Positions 41,207-51,995 of a stretch of 64,000 bases of DNA are shown piece by piece. Made by a program: the position numbers and the translations under genes. The stretch is taken from contig CAUYUJ010003930.1 in assembly GCA_963575745.1 (NCBI GenBank), positions 1-64,000 of the forward strand, written 5' to 3'. The first letter of the stretch is position 1. Every line of letters starts with the position of its first letter. The notes below the pieces were generated by a model. That model was not told where the DNA came from and made no database searches. It was given only the letters and a program-made list of their open reading frames with translations. This stretch comes from Prorocentrum cordatum (Eukaryota > Sar > Dinophyceae > Prorocentrales > Prorocentraceae).

Positions 41207-41582
41207 CTAACCATCCCAGCTCCGAGCACACCCAGGCAGTACACCGACACATCCCAACAAACATCCCAGCACACCTAGGGGGGCCACGGCAAGCACATAC
41301 TGCAACACTTCACAGCACACCCATACATCACAGCACACCCAGCACACCTCCCGTACCCCAGCACATCACAACACACCCACACATCCCAGCACCCCCAGCG
41401 CACACCGACACATGTCAGCACACATCCCAGCACAAGCAGGCGGCCACGACCAGCACGTATTCCAGCACATCACAGCACGCATCCCAGCCTCCAGCGCACA
41501 TCCCAGTACGTCCGACACATCCGATCCCAGCACACCCCAGCACACCGAGGCAGCGCACCGACACATCCCAGCACACCCAGGC
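41207..41582. repeat. CACAYCCCAGCA degenerate minisatellite, last block
   Basis: Continuation of the array described at 39284. Confidence 0.8.
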
Positions 41583-42075
41583 ACGGTCGATCGGTCGAAA
41601 TAATTCAGTGCGAGATCACACCATTGGGTATGATCATGAGTTTGGATATGTTTGAGTACTTGTGAATATCTTTGAACAGCTTTGAATAAGAACCCGAACC
41701 TGTTCTTTACGGTTGAAATGCAAAATTATTCAAGTCGATTCCAGGGCCTCACGGGGGGGGGGGGGGGGGGGGCAGTTTGGGCCACGACACCAGGCCTGGT
41801 CAGACGTCATCGCGATGCGGTCCAGCAGTACTCGATCTCATCGTGGTGAACCCTGGCAGCATCTGCTTTCGCAGCGCCTGCGGGGTGTCATTCGGGGCAC
41901 CCGAATCGAATGGGCGGAATTCCGCGGTTGCCCGCTGTCGTTGGGGATTTTTCGAGGCGCGTCCCGCCGATCGCTGATGCGGTGCGACAGCAGCGGCTTG
42001 CTCGGTTGCGTTGGGCACCCACGGGCGCCCCCAAAGCTGCGCGCCAAAGGTCACTCTGGTCTGGGGTCACTCTTC
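41583..42075. other. Unassigned, with a G-run and an F5-like end
   Basis: G-run at 41750-41772. AAAGGTCACTCTGGTCTGGG then GTCACTCTT at 42045-42075 resembles the right end of F5 (46707-46870); the left end is not clear. Confidence 0.4.
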
Positions 42076-42099
42076 TGTGCAGCCGGGGAGAGGAGAGGG

Positions 42100-42545
42100 G
42101 TGGAGAGGATAAAACATATGAGGAGAGAAGAGAAGAGGAGAGGGGGAAAGGGCGGATACGGAGGAGGAGGAGGAGGAAAGGAGATGATAGGAGTGGAGGG
42201 GAGGGGAAGATGAGGAGGAGAGGAGGGGGAAGATGAGGAGGAGAGGAGAGGAGAGGAGAGGAGAGGAGAGGAGAGGAGAGGAGAGGAGAGGAGAGGAGAG
42301 GAGAGGAAGGAGCGAGGAGAGGAGAGGAGAGAAGAGGAGAGGAAAGGACAGGAGGAGGAGGCGGAGAGGAGAGGAGAGGAGAGGAGAGGAGAGGAGAGGA
42401 GAGGAGAGGAGAGGAGAGACGAGGAGAGGAGAGGAGAGGAGAGGAGAGGAGAGGAGAAGAGAGGAGAGGAGATGAGAGGGGAGAGGAGAGAAGAGGAGAG
42501 GAGAGGATGAGGAGCAGCAGCAGGAGGAGGAGGAAAGGCAGGGAA
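42100..42545. repeat. (GGAGA)n pentanucleotide microsatellite
   Basis: GAGGAGAGGA repeats across about 400 bp. All long frames here are artefacts. Confidence 0.98.
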
Positions 42546-44450
42546 AGGTAGGATGGTGAAGGAATGCACGTTGGATATGGGGGATGATGAAGCAGAGGAA
42601 GAATAGCGTGTTGATGAGGACGAGGAAGATGAGGATACTATGGATTAGCGGTCGAGTGCCCTCGCAGCTTTTGCTTGTTCGAGGCATGGTCCTAGTAGGT
42701 AGCGCTGCCACGCGATGCGATTCATTCGAGGAGTCGTCAACGCCGCGCAGGAAGGATTGGACGCACAGCGCGGTCCTCGCTTTGAATTGCCCTGACATCC
42801 AAGCCTCTCTCTCTCTCTCTCGTTCCCCCCCCTCTCTCTCTATCCATCAGCGCATGTGTATATTTATATATATATATATATATATATACACGCACCATGG
42901 GGTGAGGGGGAGGAGGAGGAGTGGAAGGAAGCGGATGATGAGACGAAGGCGAATGAGAAGGAGGAGAAGGAAGACGGCACCGACGACGAAGAGGGGCAGG
43001 AGGATAAGGAGGAGAACGAGGAGAGGGCGTTGCAGGAAACCAGCGACCGCGGTGTACCGTGACGGATGCCACTTTATGTGTCACGCCATCTTGGGTTGAA
43101 GCAAGCGGATGGGCGCCGAGGGAATGCAAACGTCAAGCCCGATCAAGTGTACATTTGGAATGGCGTTTGTGCCGCTCACTCTGTGGAAGCGCACCATCAC
43201 TATCAGGCCGCAATCCTACACGTGCCCTGCCCAACGACTTGGCTTGTGATCGAGTGCATCGCGGTACGAGTGATGCCCGTTGCAAAGCAAAACGGTTTCC
43301 AATACCATCTCGACAATCACCTCCCGTCATGTTACCACGGCGGCGGCTGTTGACCACGATAGCTATGAGACGTTTGAGTGCATAAGCGCCAGAGCAAACA
43401 GCAACGTAGACCTGGCAAGAGACACGCCTGCTTCCTCAGCCCCCTCCCACTATAACATGGTCAGGAGGGCGTGCACTGCGTTGCGTTCTGTTGTCGCCTG
43501 CTCTCGCCACCATGGTAGCCGCACTCTGCTGCTGGTGTGGCTCAAGCGGCCCGTCCTTGAAGTCACAATCTGGCCCCACCTACCCTCACCCGCAAGCACT
43601 TGCAGCGGGCGTTGTGGGGAGGACGGTGTACCCCTGGCAGCTTGCCGTGAGCCAACCCATCTGGAAGCATGTTTGGATGTCTTCTCCTCTCGGTGCTGGG
43701 TGCTCCGCACGCCGTTGCCCCACCCACCCGCCCTCGATGCGGGCCTTGGAACCTCCAGCAGCACCAGGGGAGGGAACTTCCGCCGGCGGGCCTTGGGAGG
43801 GCCCGTGGGATATGGGGGCTCCCGTGGTGTCACCCAGATTTGTGCGCTGGCATGATGTAAGGGATAAGGGATCTCATCCCTTACGTTCGAGTGCGGCGAG
43901 GGGGCCAGAGATGAAACGGTATTCTCCTCTTCCTCCACCCCTCCACTTTCGCCCCCTTACCAGCTAGCGATGACCTCTGACGGCATGGAAGTACGCAGGC
44001 ATGTGTCATGGATGCACGCCTTATGGTTGCAGCATGCTTACTGTTATACGTCTAGCCCCTTTCTGACCCTGTTCTTCTTCCAGCGTGTGCAGCGTCTCCT
44101 CCATGACAGCGGCTAGTTCGTTGTGCCTGGTCGCGCGGACTGGACAGCACACTTCAGCGACTCACCCGTGGCAGCTGCACGCGGCTGTTCGCGAGGAGGG
44201 GCAGCTGCCCTTCGCTGTCGCGCTCCGCCTCATCCTCCTCCTCCTTCTCCTCCTTCTCCTCCTTCTCCTCCTCCTCATCACCATGGTGCCTCTCCTCTCC
44301 CTTCCAGTCGTCCTTCGCCTTCCTCCCCCGTCGCACCCCTCCCCGTTCGCCCCCTCCCTCCCCTCCTGCGCAGCCGCTGAGGCTCCCCTCCTGCGCAGCT
44401 CCTGCTCACGTCAGGCGCTCTGAAAGGGACGCCACTGGCGGGAGCGACAT
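42546..44450. other. Unassigned 1.9 kb
   Basis: CT and TA dinucleotide runs at 42805-42895, a GAAGGA-rich tract to 43030, then mixed sequence with frames on both strands. A plus frame from ATG 43512 (ACCATGGTAG context) and a segment at 44082-44225 after TTCTTCCAG look exon-like, but nothing confirms either. A small hairpin GTAAGGGAT/ATCCCTTAC lies at 43856-43885. Confidence 0.3.
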
Positions 44451-44479
44451 CACCTGATCCCAGGGCACCTTGCCCTCGA

Positions 44480-44700
44480 GGAGAATCCCCACTTGTTCCT
44501 CCTATTCCTCCTCCTCCTGCTCCTCCTCCTCGTCCTCCTCCTCCTCGTCGTCCTCCTCCTCCTCCTCCGCTCCCTCCCCCTCTTCATCGTTCCTCCTCCT
44601 CCTCCTCCTCCGCCTCCTCCTCCCCCTCCTCCTCCTCCTCCTCCTCCTCCTCCCCCTCCTCCTCCCCCTCCCCCTTGATCCTCCTCCTCTTCCTCTTGTT
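44480..44700. repeat. (TCC)n tract
   Basis: CTCCTCC repeats on the plus strand. Confidence 0.95.
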
Positions 44701-45553
44701 CGATGATCCTCCTCATCATCTTCATCATCTTCATCATCATCAGCGTCGTCGGCGTCATCATCAGCATCATCATCATCAACATCAGCATCACCACCATCAC
44801 CAGCACCATCACCCGCATCAGCGGCATCGGCGTCATCAACGCCATCATCTTTATCATCATCACCACCACCAGCAGCGTTATCATTAGGATCAACAACATC
44901 ATCAGCATCAACATCATCAGCATCATCAGCATCAACAGCATCAGCATCCTAAGTATCCTGCTCTTCATCATCAGCATCATCCTCATCATCACAACAGCGG
45001 CAGCAGCATCACCGTTCTCATTACCATGATCAGCATCATAATCCACATCGTCATCAGCATCGCCATCAGCATCATCATAGTCGTCACCATCATCACTATC
45101 ATCATCATAACCTCCTTATCATCATCATCGTCGTCGCCATCGTCATCGTGATCATCATCGTCATCGTCATCATCACCACCAGCAGCATCATATTCATCAT
45201 CGTCATCATCATCAACATCGCCATCCTCCTCCTCAGCATCATCATCATCATCCTCATCATCATCACCATCACCACCACCATCCTGATCATCAGCATTATC
45301 ATCAGTATCACCATCATCATCATCATCATCACCATCATCAGCAGCATCATCAGCATCATCGTCACCGGCATCGTCGTCGTCGTCGTCACCGGCATCATCA
45401 TTATCATCATCTGCATCACCAGTATCGTCATCCCCAGCATCGTCATCAGCATCCTCCTCCAGCATCATCACCAGCAGCATCATCATCAGCATCACCATCA
45501 TCATCATCATCGGTATCATCATCATCATCGTCGTCATCATCATCATCGTCATC

Positions 45554-45585
<32 letters not shown>

Positions 45586-45755
45586 TATCATCAGCATCAT
45601 CAGCATCATCATCATCAGCATCATCATAATCGTCATCATCATCATCGTCATCATCAGCATCATCATCATCATCATCATCAGCATCATCAGCATCATCATC
45701 ACCATCGTCGTCACCGTCACCATCACCATCACCATCATCATCCACCACCCCGTGC
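44701..45755. repeat. (ATC)n / CATCAGCATC tract, about 1 kb
   Basis: Degenerate ATC trinucleotides with CAGCATC and CGTCATC variants. Poly-His, poly-Ile, poly-Asp frames are artefacts. Confidence 0.98.
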
Positions 45756-45839
45756 ACAGGTCGCAGAGACGCCGCCGCCAGCCTGGTCGTCGCAGGGCGG
45801 AACGTGGTGCAAGGCGCGAGCCTGCCTATCTCCAGGCTG

Positions 45840-46200
45840 GGGAGGACGGGAGGAGTGGGGACGAGCGGGGAAGAGGAGGCGGAAGAGGAACGAGGCAGGA
45901 GGAGGCAGGAGGAGGAGGAGGAGGAGGAGGAGGAGGAGGACGAGGAGGAGGAGGAGAGGAGGAGGAGAGGATGAGGAGGAGGGATGAGGAGGAAGGAGGC
46001 AGGAGGAGGGAGGCAGGAAGACGGCGGTGGAAGGATGCATAAGGAGGCAACAGGAGAGAGGAGGCAGGATGCAGGAGGCAGGAGGAGGAGGAGGAGGAGG
46101 AGAAAGAGGAGGAGAAGGAGGAGGAGGAGGAGGAAGAGGAAGGAGGCAGGACGAGGGAGGCAGGAGGAGGGAGGCGGGAGAAGGCAGGAGGAGCCAGGAT
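45840..46200. repeat. (GGA)n with AGGCAGGA variants
   Basis: Purine repeats; inverted relative to the CCT tract at 46340-46555, so the two could pair. Confidence 0.95.
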
Positions 46201-46339
46201 TGGCCCAACGAACCGCGCAAGAGCACAGGGGGGATGAGCGCCACGCACCGTTCCCGCGGCGGACGGACCACACCTCCTGCAGGCAGAACCGGGGGGGGGG
46301 CATGCGTGCTCGTCGGGGCGTTACATGTTTGCTTGCAGG

Positions 46340-46555
46340 TGCCCCGTTTCCTCCTACCTCCACCTCCTCCTGCCTCCTCCTGCCGCCCTCCTCCTCATGC
46401 CTCCTCTCCTCCTCCTCCTCCTCCTCCTCCTCCTCCTCCTCCTCCTCCTCCTCCTCCTCGTCCTCCTCCTCCTCCTCCTCGTCCTCTTCCTCCTCCTCCT
46501 CCTCCTCTTCCTCCTCCTTCTCCTCCTCCTCCTCCTCCTCGTCCGCCCCCCCTCT
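46340..46555. repeat. (TCC)n tract
   Basis: CTCCTCC repeats ending in TCTCTCAGCAG, a possible acceptor. Confidence 0.95.
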
Positions 46556-46672
46556 CTCAGCAGTGGCAGTGCGCCGTGGTCCAGCGGGCCTCCGCCGCGC
46601 CGGGGACGGCAACGCCACGCTCGTTTTCGACCCCGTGCTGGGTCCGGGGCCGCGGCCCGCGGGTCTGGAGGG
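46556..46672 (+). CDS. Possible exon, unknown gene
   Basis: After CTCAGCAG the frame reads AVRRGPAGLRRAGDGNATLV, FDPVLGPGPRPAGLE and then GAG|GGG. The segment is flanked by low complexity and an F5 element, and DGNATLVFDPVLG looks protein-like. It could belong to the kinase gene starting further right, but no join was verified. Confidence 0.25.
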
Positions 46673-46706
46673 GTGCTCGATGCAGCACGAAGGTTCTCGA
46701 CTAGAC

Positions 46707-46870
46707 GTAAGAGTGACCTTTCGCCGGAGTGACCTTTGGTGCGGGCCAAATGGGGTCCCCCGATCGCCGAACGCGATGCGGTGGTAGCGTCTTGTGCGCT
46801 TGTGTTCTGTCCCCCCGCGGTCCCCAAAAACCGCGCACTAAAGGTCACTCTTACCCAGGGTCACTCTTGC
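46707..46870. mobile_element. MITE-like element, family F5
   Basis: Left: TAAGAGTGACCTTT then AGTGACCTTTGGTGCGGG. Right: CCGCGCACTAAAGGTCACTC then GGGTCACTCTT. Each end carries two AGTGACC motifs in inverted order. Confidence 0.8.
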
Positions 46871-46929
46871 GTGTAGCCGAGATTAGGCTGGCGAAGGGCT
46901 CAACCATATGCAGTTGCGGGTAACGCAGT

Positions 46930-47640
46930 TGTAAGCCTCGCCTTCGGTGGAGCTCCCTAGGTGGCCCCGAAACGGGTGGGGGGGGGGCCGAGATGGGTGC
47001 CAGGGACGCATGCGACCAGTGCCACTGGGACCTTCGGTGGAACTCCCCATGGGGCCACGAAATGTTTGAGGGGTGTGCCGACATTTGGAGCGGGAACGCA
47101 TGCGGACGGTGCCATTGGGACCTTCGGTGGAGCTCCCTACGGGGCCACGAAAAGTGTGAGGGGTGTGCCAACATATATGTTGGGGACGCGCGCGAACGGT
47201 GCCGTTGGGACCTTCTGTGCAGCTCCCGATGGGGCCACGAAGCGTGTGAAGGATGTGCCGAAATTTGTGCAAGGGGCGCATGCGGACAGTGCCACTGGGA
47301 CCTTCGGTGGAGCCCCCCATGGGGCCACGAACGTGTGGGGTGTGTGCCGAAATGGGCGGCAGGGGCGCATGCGGACGGTGCAACTGGGACCTTCGGTGCA
47401 GCTACCATTGGGACCACGGAAAGTGTTAACATAAACGCACACGCACCCGAAGTGGGCGGCGGGGACGCATGCGGACGGTGCCACTGGGACCTTCGGTGGA
47501 GCTCCCTACGGGGCCACGAAACGTGTGATGGGTTTGCCGAACTGGGTGGCGGGACGCATGCGGACGGTGCCACTGGGACCTTCGGTGGAGCCCCCTGTGG
47601 GGCCACGAAACGTGCAAAGGGAGTGTCGAAATTGTAGACT
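46930..47640. repeat. Roughly 91-bp minisatellite, eight units
   Basis: Units begin with GACCTTCGGTGGAGCTCCC near 46941, 47031, 47122, 47213, 47302, 47392, 47492 and 47580, followed by GGGGCCACGAAACGTGTG and GCATGCGGACGGTGCCACTG. Open in more than one frame with Cys/His-rich readings; no evidence of expression. Confidence 0.9.
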
Positions 47641-48138
47641 GAGGCGGAGAACAAAAAGAAGGAGGGGGAAGAGGGGGGGGGGGGGGGGGGCGAATGGACA
47701 TGCGGAGGGCGGAGGTAGGGGTGGGAGGAGAGAGGACGGGAGGAGGAGGTGGAAGGGAGGCACGCGGGGCGCTGTCTCTTCAAGACGAGGACCCAACACC
47801 ACAGGATGGCCGGGACAGAAACAGAGGAGGGCGAGTTGAGACAACGGTACGGCAAGTCCGCGCGTCGTGTTGGGGCGGCGGCAACCCCGCCGCGAGCGTT
47901 CCAGGTTGACCGCCTCCGGCGGGCCAAAATCTGCAAATCTGGAGCAATCTGGCGATCGAAAAGCCACCGATCGCTGAAGGTTGAAAGATCCACGCGGTGT
48001 CGGAAACCAGCGCCAGGGTCGTCACGACACGAGCCTGCCGTAGTTGGCCTTCGGGGGGGCCCTCGTCGCCACGGCTGGACGCAGCTCAGGAAATTGGTGC
48101 GTTTGGACCATAGGGACCGATTTTGAGTTTACGGGGCG
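47641..48138. other. Unassigned
   Basis: G-run at 47670-47692, then mixed sequence. GGCCCTCGTCGCCACGGCTGG-like phrase at 48058 is shared with 38052, inside the F2 element of the methyltransferase intron. Confidence 0.3.
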
Positions 48139-48318
48139 TGAAAACGACCACAGCCACTGCTTCTCTTTTGCTGCCGCCTTCCAGCCCGCAGAAACAAAGC
48201 AGTGGTTGTGGTCATCTTCGTTGAGCTTGGCACCAGGGAAATGACCACAACCACTGCTTCTTGTTTGGCCTGCTGGAAGGCGGTGCAAGCAAGAAGCAGT
48301 GGCTGTGGTCATTTTCCC
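48139..48318. repeat. Two adjacent hairpin units with shared arms
   Basis: Arms of CGACCACAGCCACTGCTTCT and AGCAGTGGTTGTGGTCATC at 48144-48217, and ATGACCACAACCACTGCTTC with GAAGCAGTGGCTGTGGTCAT at 48240-48312. Each unit is about 75 bp. Confidence 0.85.
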
Positions 48319-48354
48319 GTTCCGCAGAGGTGCCATTGTCTCCGTTCGCCCTGC

Positions 48355-48640
48355 TCCGAAAAAGCGGCCCTTCGTTATCTCTCTGGCTGCGGTGGTTTTC
48401 GCTGCGGGCAGCCCGCGACAGGCCGCATTCCCTGCAGAGAGGCGTGTGGGCATACTCGCCCGTTGAAGGGGTTGTTCGTTGTCTGTCTGGTACCCCCGGC
48501 TTTCGTGGCGGGCAGCAGCCCAAGACAGATTGCATCTTCTGCAGATGGACTTGGGGGGCATGCGCGCTCGTGGAAGAGGCTGTCCGTTACCTTTCTGGTG
48601 TCCCCGGTTCTCGCCAGGGGGGGCCAGGAAGGCAGGTGCC
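48355..48640. repeat. 112-bp tandem array, about 2.5 units
   Basis: Units share CGTTATCTCTCTGG-like start, GGCTTTCGTGGCGGGCAGC-like middle and CTGCAGA..GCGTG..GCTCGTGGAAG-like end; starts near 48363, 48475 and 48585. Confidence 0.7.
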
Positions 48641-48659
48641 AACATATGTTTGTTGTTCC

Positions 48660-48723
48660 CCTCTCTCTCTCTTTCTCTTGCTCTCTCTTTCTACTTGTCC
48701 TTGGTGCTCTTCACGTATGTATC

Positions 48724-48755
<32 letters not shown>

Positions 48756-48760
48756 TGCTT
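48660..48760. repeat. (CT)n and (TA)n microsatellites
   Basis: CTCTCTCTTT at 48661-48692; (AT)n at 48728-48757, abutting the end of repeat R copy 2. Confidence 0.9.
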
Positions 48761-48764
48761 TTTA

Positions 48765-49410
48765 TGCACCGGGCCCAAAACGGTCAGGAGGGCGGCCGAA
48801 CGGCTCCGCGAAGGCCCCAGGCGATCCCTGGACACCCACCAGGCGCCCGAAGACGACCCGAAGAGGAGGACACCCTCAAGAGGCCTTCGAAGGGCAAGCA
48901 AACAGTCACGTCCCATGGCCTTTGCATGATTCGAGGAACGCTCCGTTCTCTGGTCTCCCGGGCGTCCGAGATCGCCCAGGAGGCCCGAAAGTGGCCCCCC
49001 ACACTTGTCCGAAAGGGCTTCCAGGCACTGCAAGAGAGCCTCAGGACGGCCCAATAGGGTCTCAAGATGGCCCGACGAGAGCTCCATGACGGCCCAAGAT
49101 GGCCCCAAGACCCCCCGAAGCATTCCAAATCGTGGCCCGGTGGTTCAGGGAGACCGCGAGGTTCTGCGAGGAGGAGTCTATGCAAAAAAGACTCGAGGAG
49201 GGTGAGGAAGAATTCGCAGGGTAGGACATGAAGGGGGAAGAGGAAGAGGAAACACGAGGGACGTATAACGAATAACATTTGTAGAACGGCGATGCCGGAA
49301 AAAAACAACAAGGCGCTATCGCTAAATTACCTGCTTTACCTCCCTGCCCTTCCGTCTGCATGCCAAACTTCCAGGATCAAGGTGCATGGCGCGAAGCGTG
49401 GGATGCTTCG
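48765..49410 (-). mobile_element. Dispersed repeat R, copy 2 (inverted)
   Basis: Reverse complement of the R landmarks given for 31190-31995. Its 3' end abuts (AT)n. Confidence 0.8.
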
Positions 49411-49794
49411 GGGGCGCCTTGCGGCCATCGTGGGCCGTCATGGGGATCTCTTCGGGCAATCTTGGAACCCTGTTGTGCCTTCTTGGGGCTTTCCTGGACT
49501 GCCTGGAAGCCCTTTCGGATAGTTTTGGGCCGATTTTCGGGCTTCCTGGGCGATCTCGGACTCCCAGACGACCGAAGAACAGAGTATTCCCCAAATCATT
49601 TTGAAACCATTGGAAATTAATGTTTTTAGGCGTTTCGAAAGCCTCTTGGGTATCTTCGTTGGGTCGTCTTCGTGCTCTGGTGGGTGTCTGGGGCCTCTTG
49701 GGGCCCTCGGCGGGCTATTCGGCCGCCCTCCTGACCGGTTTGGGCCCGTTGCCTAGGCCTAGCAGGTTCTTCCAAGAGCTCCGGAAAGCTTGGG

Positions 49795-49841
49795 GGGCTT
49801 CCTGCAGGGGCGTCCACCGTGGACGCCCCTGCAGGAAGCCC
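49795..49841. repeat. Perfect palindrome, 23-bp arms, 1-nt centre
   Basis: GGGCTTCCTGCAGGGGCGTC with CAC, one centre base, then the exact inverse to 49841. Confidence 0.95.
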
Positions 49842-49867
49842 TGTTGCCCTGGGGGCCCTGGGGGCCC

Positions 49868-49920
49868 ATCTGTTGCCCTGGGGGCCCCCTGGACTCCAGG
49901 GGGCCCCCAGGGCAACAGAT
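49868..49920. repeat. Perfect palindrome, 26-bp arms, 1-nt centre
   Basis: ATCTGTTGCCCTGGGGGCCC with CCTGGA, centre C, then the exact inverse to 49920. Confidence 0.95.
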
Positions 49921-49979
49921 CCGGAGATCCGGATTTTTTGGAGGTCCCCTCCCCGGGGGCTTGAAACAAAAAGAGGGAG

Positions 49980-50150
49980 GGAAATATGTGTATATAAAAA
50001 TAACAGAATACATTGCAACATGGCATAACATAATATATCACGATATAGCGCTATATCATATATCACAATATCATATAACACCATCCAGTAAAATATTATA
50101 TAAAATTCACGTAAGTGCAGATCTTGTAGTGTGTATGTGTGTGCCTGCCA
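49980..50150. other. AT-rich stretch
   Basis: TATATCA and ATATA phrases; possibly a decayed AT microsatellite following repeat R. Leads into the acceptor region of the kinase exon. Confidence 0.5.
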
Positions 50151-50167
50151 CACTCCTCCTCCTGGAG

Positions 50168-50250
50168 GAAAGCTCCTGGCCGACGGTGGCTTTGCCTACG
50201 TGTACGTGGGCACCGATACCGACACCGGCGAGCAGCTAGCCGTGCGGAAG
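50168..50250 (+). CDS. Protein kinase, glycine-loop exon (partial gene)
   Basis: After CCTGGAG the exon reads KLLADGGFAYVYVGTDTDTG EQLAVRK (27 codons) and ends AAG|GTTGG, phase 0. GGFAYVY is a kinase glycine-rich loop and LAVRK is the beta-3 strand. The style, with DGGFAxVY and the following QDAE segment, is closest to NAK-family (AAK1/GAK-like) Ser/Thr kinases as I know them. The usual beta-3 lysine position appears to be Arg with Lys next to it, so activity is uncertain. The 5' exons were not identified; they should lie left of 50150. Confidence 0.75.
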
Positions 50251-50342
50251 GTTGGTGCCATCGAAACAGAGATATACGGCGAAGAGTTCGAAGGACATGA
50301 GCATTCAGGAGTCTGTGCCAGGGACAAAAATTGTGTGTGGGG

Positions 50343-50490
50343 GATAGGCTCAGGGGGGGCGCATCGACCCCCAATCACCCATTCATCGCCGATACTGGCC
50401 CAATTAACCCACCCCGCCCAGGGCCTTGCGGACTCGCGATCGGGGACCTATCGCCGATCTATGGGCGATGTCTCGCCGATTCCAGCTCGA
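50343..50490. mobile_element. Dispersed repeat, family F3, in kinase intron
   Basis: GGATAGGCTCAGGGGGGGCG, CATCGACCCCCAATC, CATTCATCGCCGAT, TATCGCCGATCTATGGGCGA and TCGCCGATTCCAGCTCG, parallel to 28538-28700. Confidence 0.75.
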
Positions 50491-50499
50491 TGTTGCCCC

Positions 50500-51057
50500 C
50501 TTGAGCTGGTCCCCCCTTTATATTTGCCCCGCATAGTGATGGTCAGACTGAGGAGGACAGTGCTGACGAGAACGGCAGAGGTGGTTTTATGATGATGAGA
50601 GTGGGGTTGCGAAGGGGGCAAAGATGGTGTAGGCGAAGACCGTCGACGTGGAACAGGGCTAGGGTCATAATCAGTATAGGCATCGTCCTGTCGGCACTGA
50701 CATCCTCTCTTATTGCAGCTTCTTGGCTAGCATCGTGTGCTGTTCTGTGCACGGATCAGGTGTTTCTCGTGCAACGTTGTTCATAAGAGCATGCTGTATT
50801 TGGCATGCTGGATGATGTCGCCCCTCAACAGGGCAGCTCCCCGTCCTTTCCCTCCAAGAGTAGTCAGAAGCAGCAGCCCTGCATCAACATGTGTATGGGG
50901 AGGGATGACAGGACCAGACGGGGTGGGCCTTGCGTCCGCTTTTTCACCAGACGCCCTGCCACAGTCGCAACGACAGGAATTCGGAAGTCTGCAGAAATGA
51001 ATGCCTCGTTGTCCTTGACTCCAGTGCCAGTGCTACCTCCGAGCGCCGTGTCCGAAG
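50500..51057. other. Remainder of kinase intron a
   Basis: Mixed sequence up to the acceptor CCGAAG at 51057. No repeats of note. Confidence 0.4.
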
Positions 51058-51090
51058 GTGCTCCTGCAGGACGCGGAGGCCCTGGAGAAG
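51058..51090 (+). CDS. Protein kinase, 33-nt microexon
   Basis: Eleven codons, VLLQDAEALEK, between CCGAAG and AAG|GCTCGG (GC donor), phase 0 on both sides. It fits exactly between LAVRK and AKLEIELL of a kinase N-lobe. Found only by expecting the segment linking beta-3 to helix C. Confidence 0.65.
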
Positions 51091-51830
51091 GCTCGGAGCG
51101 CTCTCCGTCCCGCCAGGAAGGATGGTTTCGGAGACGCGCCCAGGGGGGGGAGGGCAGAGGGGACTCGAGGGTCGAGGTTCGAGGTTTTCGGACGTTCCGG
51201 GGATGCCCAGATCGTCCCGAACGGCCTCCGCGGAGCCGAGTTATGGCCCCAAAACTATTGAGGTCCGAGGGGGGGCGGGCCTTCTCAGAAGGCTCAGAAG
51301 GCTTCCGAAGGCATCGGGGGCTTCTCAGAAGGCCCGAGGAGGCGGAGGGGGAGGAGGCGGAGGAGGAGGAGGAGGGCCACTGCTCCTCACAGCGCCGTTC
51401 CCGCCCCGTTCCTCGGCCATTCAGCCCGTCCGCCGAGGCGCGCAGGAGGCGGTGCCGCACCAGCTAGGCTGCCCTCTCGGCCTTGACGGCGCGGGCTCGC
51501 GCCTCGTCGGGGACGCGAGCACGGTGGGCCGTCTCCGCGGCCAGGGTGTCGGCAACCAGGCTCCCTTCTGTAAGCCACGGGGGAGTAGAACGGGAAAGTA
51601 TATCTTCAGCTTCTTAGCGAGAGCTCACGGAGAGAACCGAGACTTGGGCAGGGCGAGACTGCATCGATGTCCACCGAACGCGCCTCCAGCTTGGCGATCT
51701 TGGCCTTGAGGTTCGCCGCCTTCAGCGCGCCGACTGAGCTGTCGGCGCCTTCGTCTCGGACTCCGTACCCTTGCCGGCCTCCTGGACAGCTTCGATTCAA
51801 GCAGTGGCGAAGCGTCCTGGCGTGCCTATG

Positions 51831-51995
51831 GTCCTACCAAGCAATATTCTAAGAACCTTTTGTGGTTCCCACGAAATGTTCTTAGAACATGTCTGGTTGG
51901 GATTGTCTTGTTTTAACACATCGGGATTGTGTTCTAAGATCATTGTTTTTGTTATTAGAACATGTTTGGCTTCTAGGAACATTTCGTGGTAGGAC
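51831..51995. mobile_element. MITE-like element, family F6 (165 bp)
   Basis: Ends GTCCTACCAAGCAATATTCT and ACATTTCGTGGTAGGAC. Interior has several TTCTTAGAACATG / TGTTCTAAGATCAT-type inverted phrases. AT-rich against a GC-rich background. Confidence 0.8.

Larger units (their letters stand above)
49385..49930 (+). mobile_element. Dispersed repeat R, copy 3
   Basis: Plus-strand copy, head-to-head with copy 2; it lacks the TTAGCGATA to CCCTGAAC segment. The 3' end contains two perfect palindromes and is followed by AT-rich sequence. Confidence 0.75.

Noticed and set aside
43530-43548. TGGCTCAAG after GTAGCC on the plus strand
   Set aside because: Spacing is wrong by several bases and the middle does not match DinoSL; chance match likely.
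43491-43967. 158-codon plus-strand frame
   Set aside because: Overlaps equally long frames on both strands in GC-rich sequence; no motif, no exon pattern. Kept only as unassigned.
46930-47640. Zinc-finger gene in the 91-bp array
   Set aside because: Period is not stably a multiple of three and several frames are open; insufficient to call coding.
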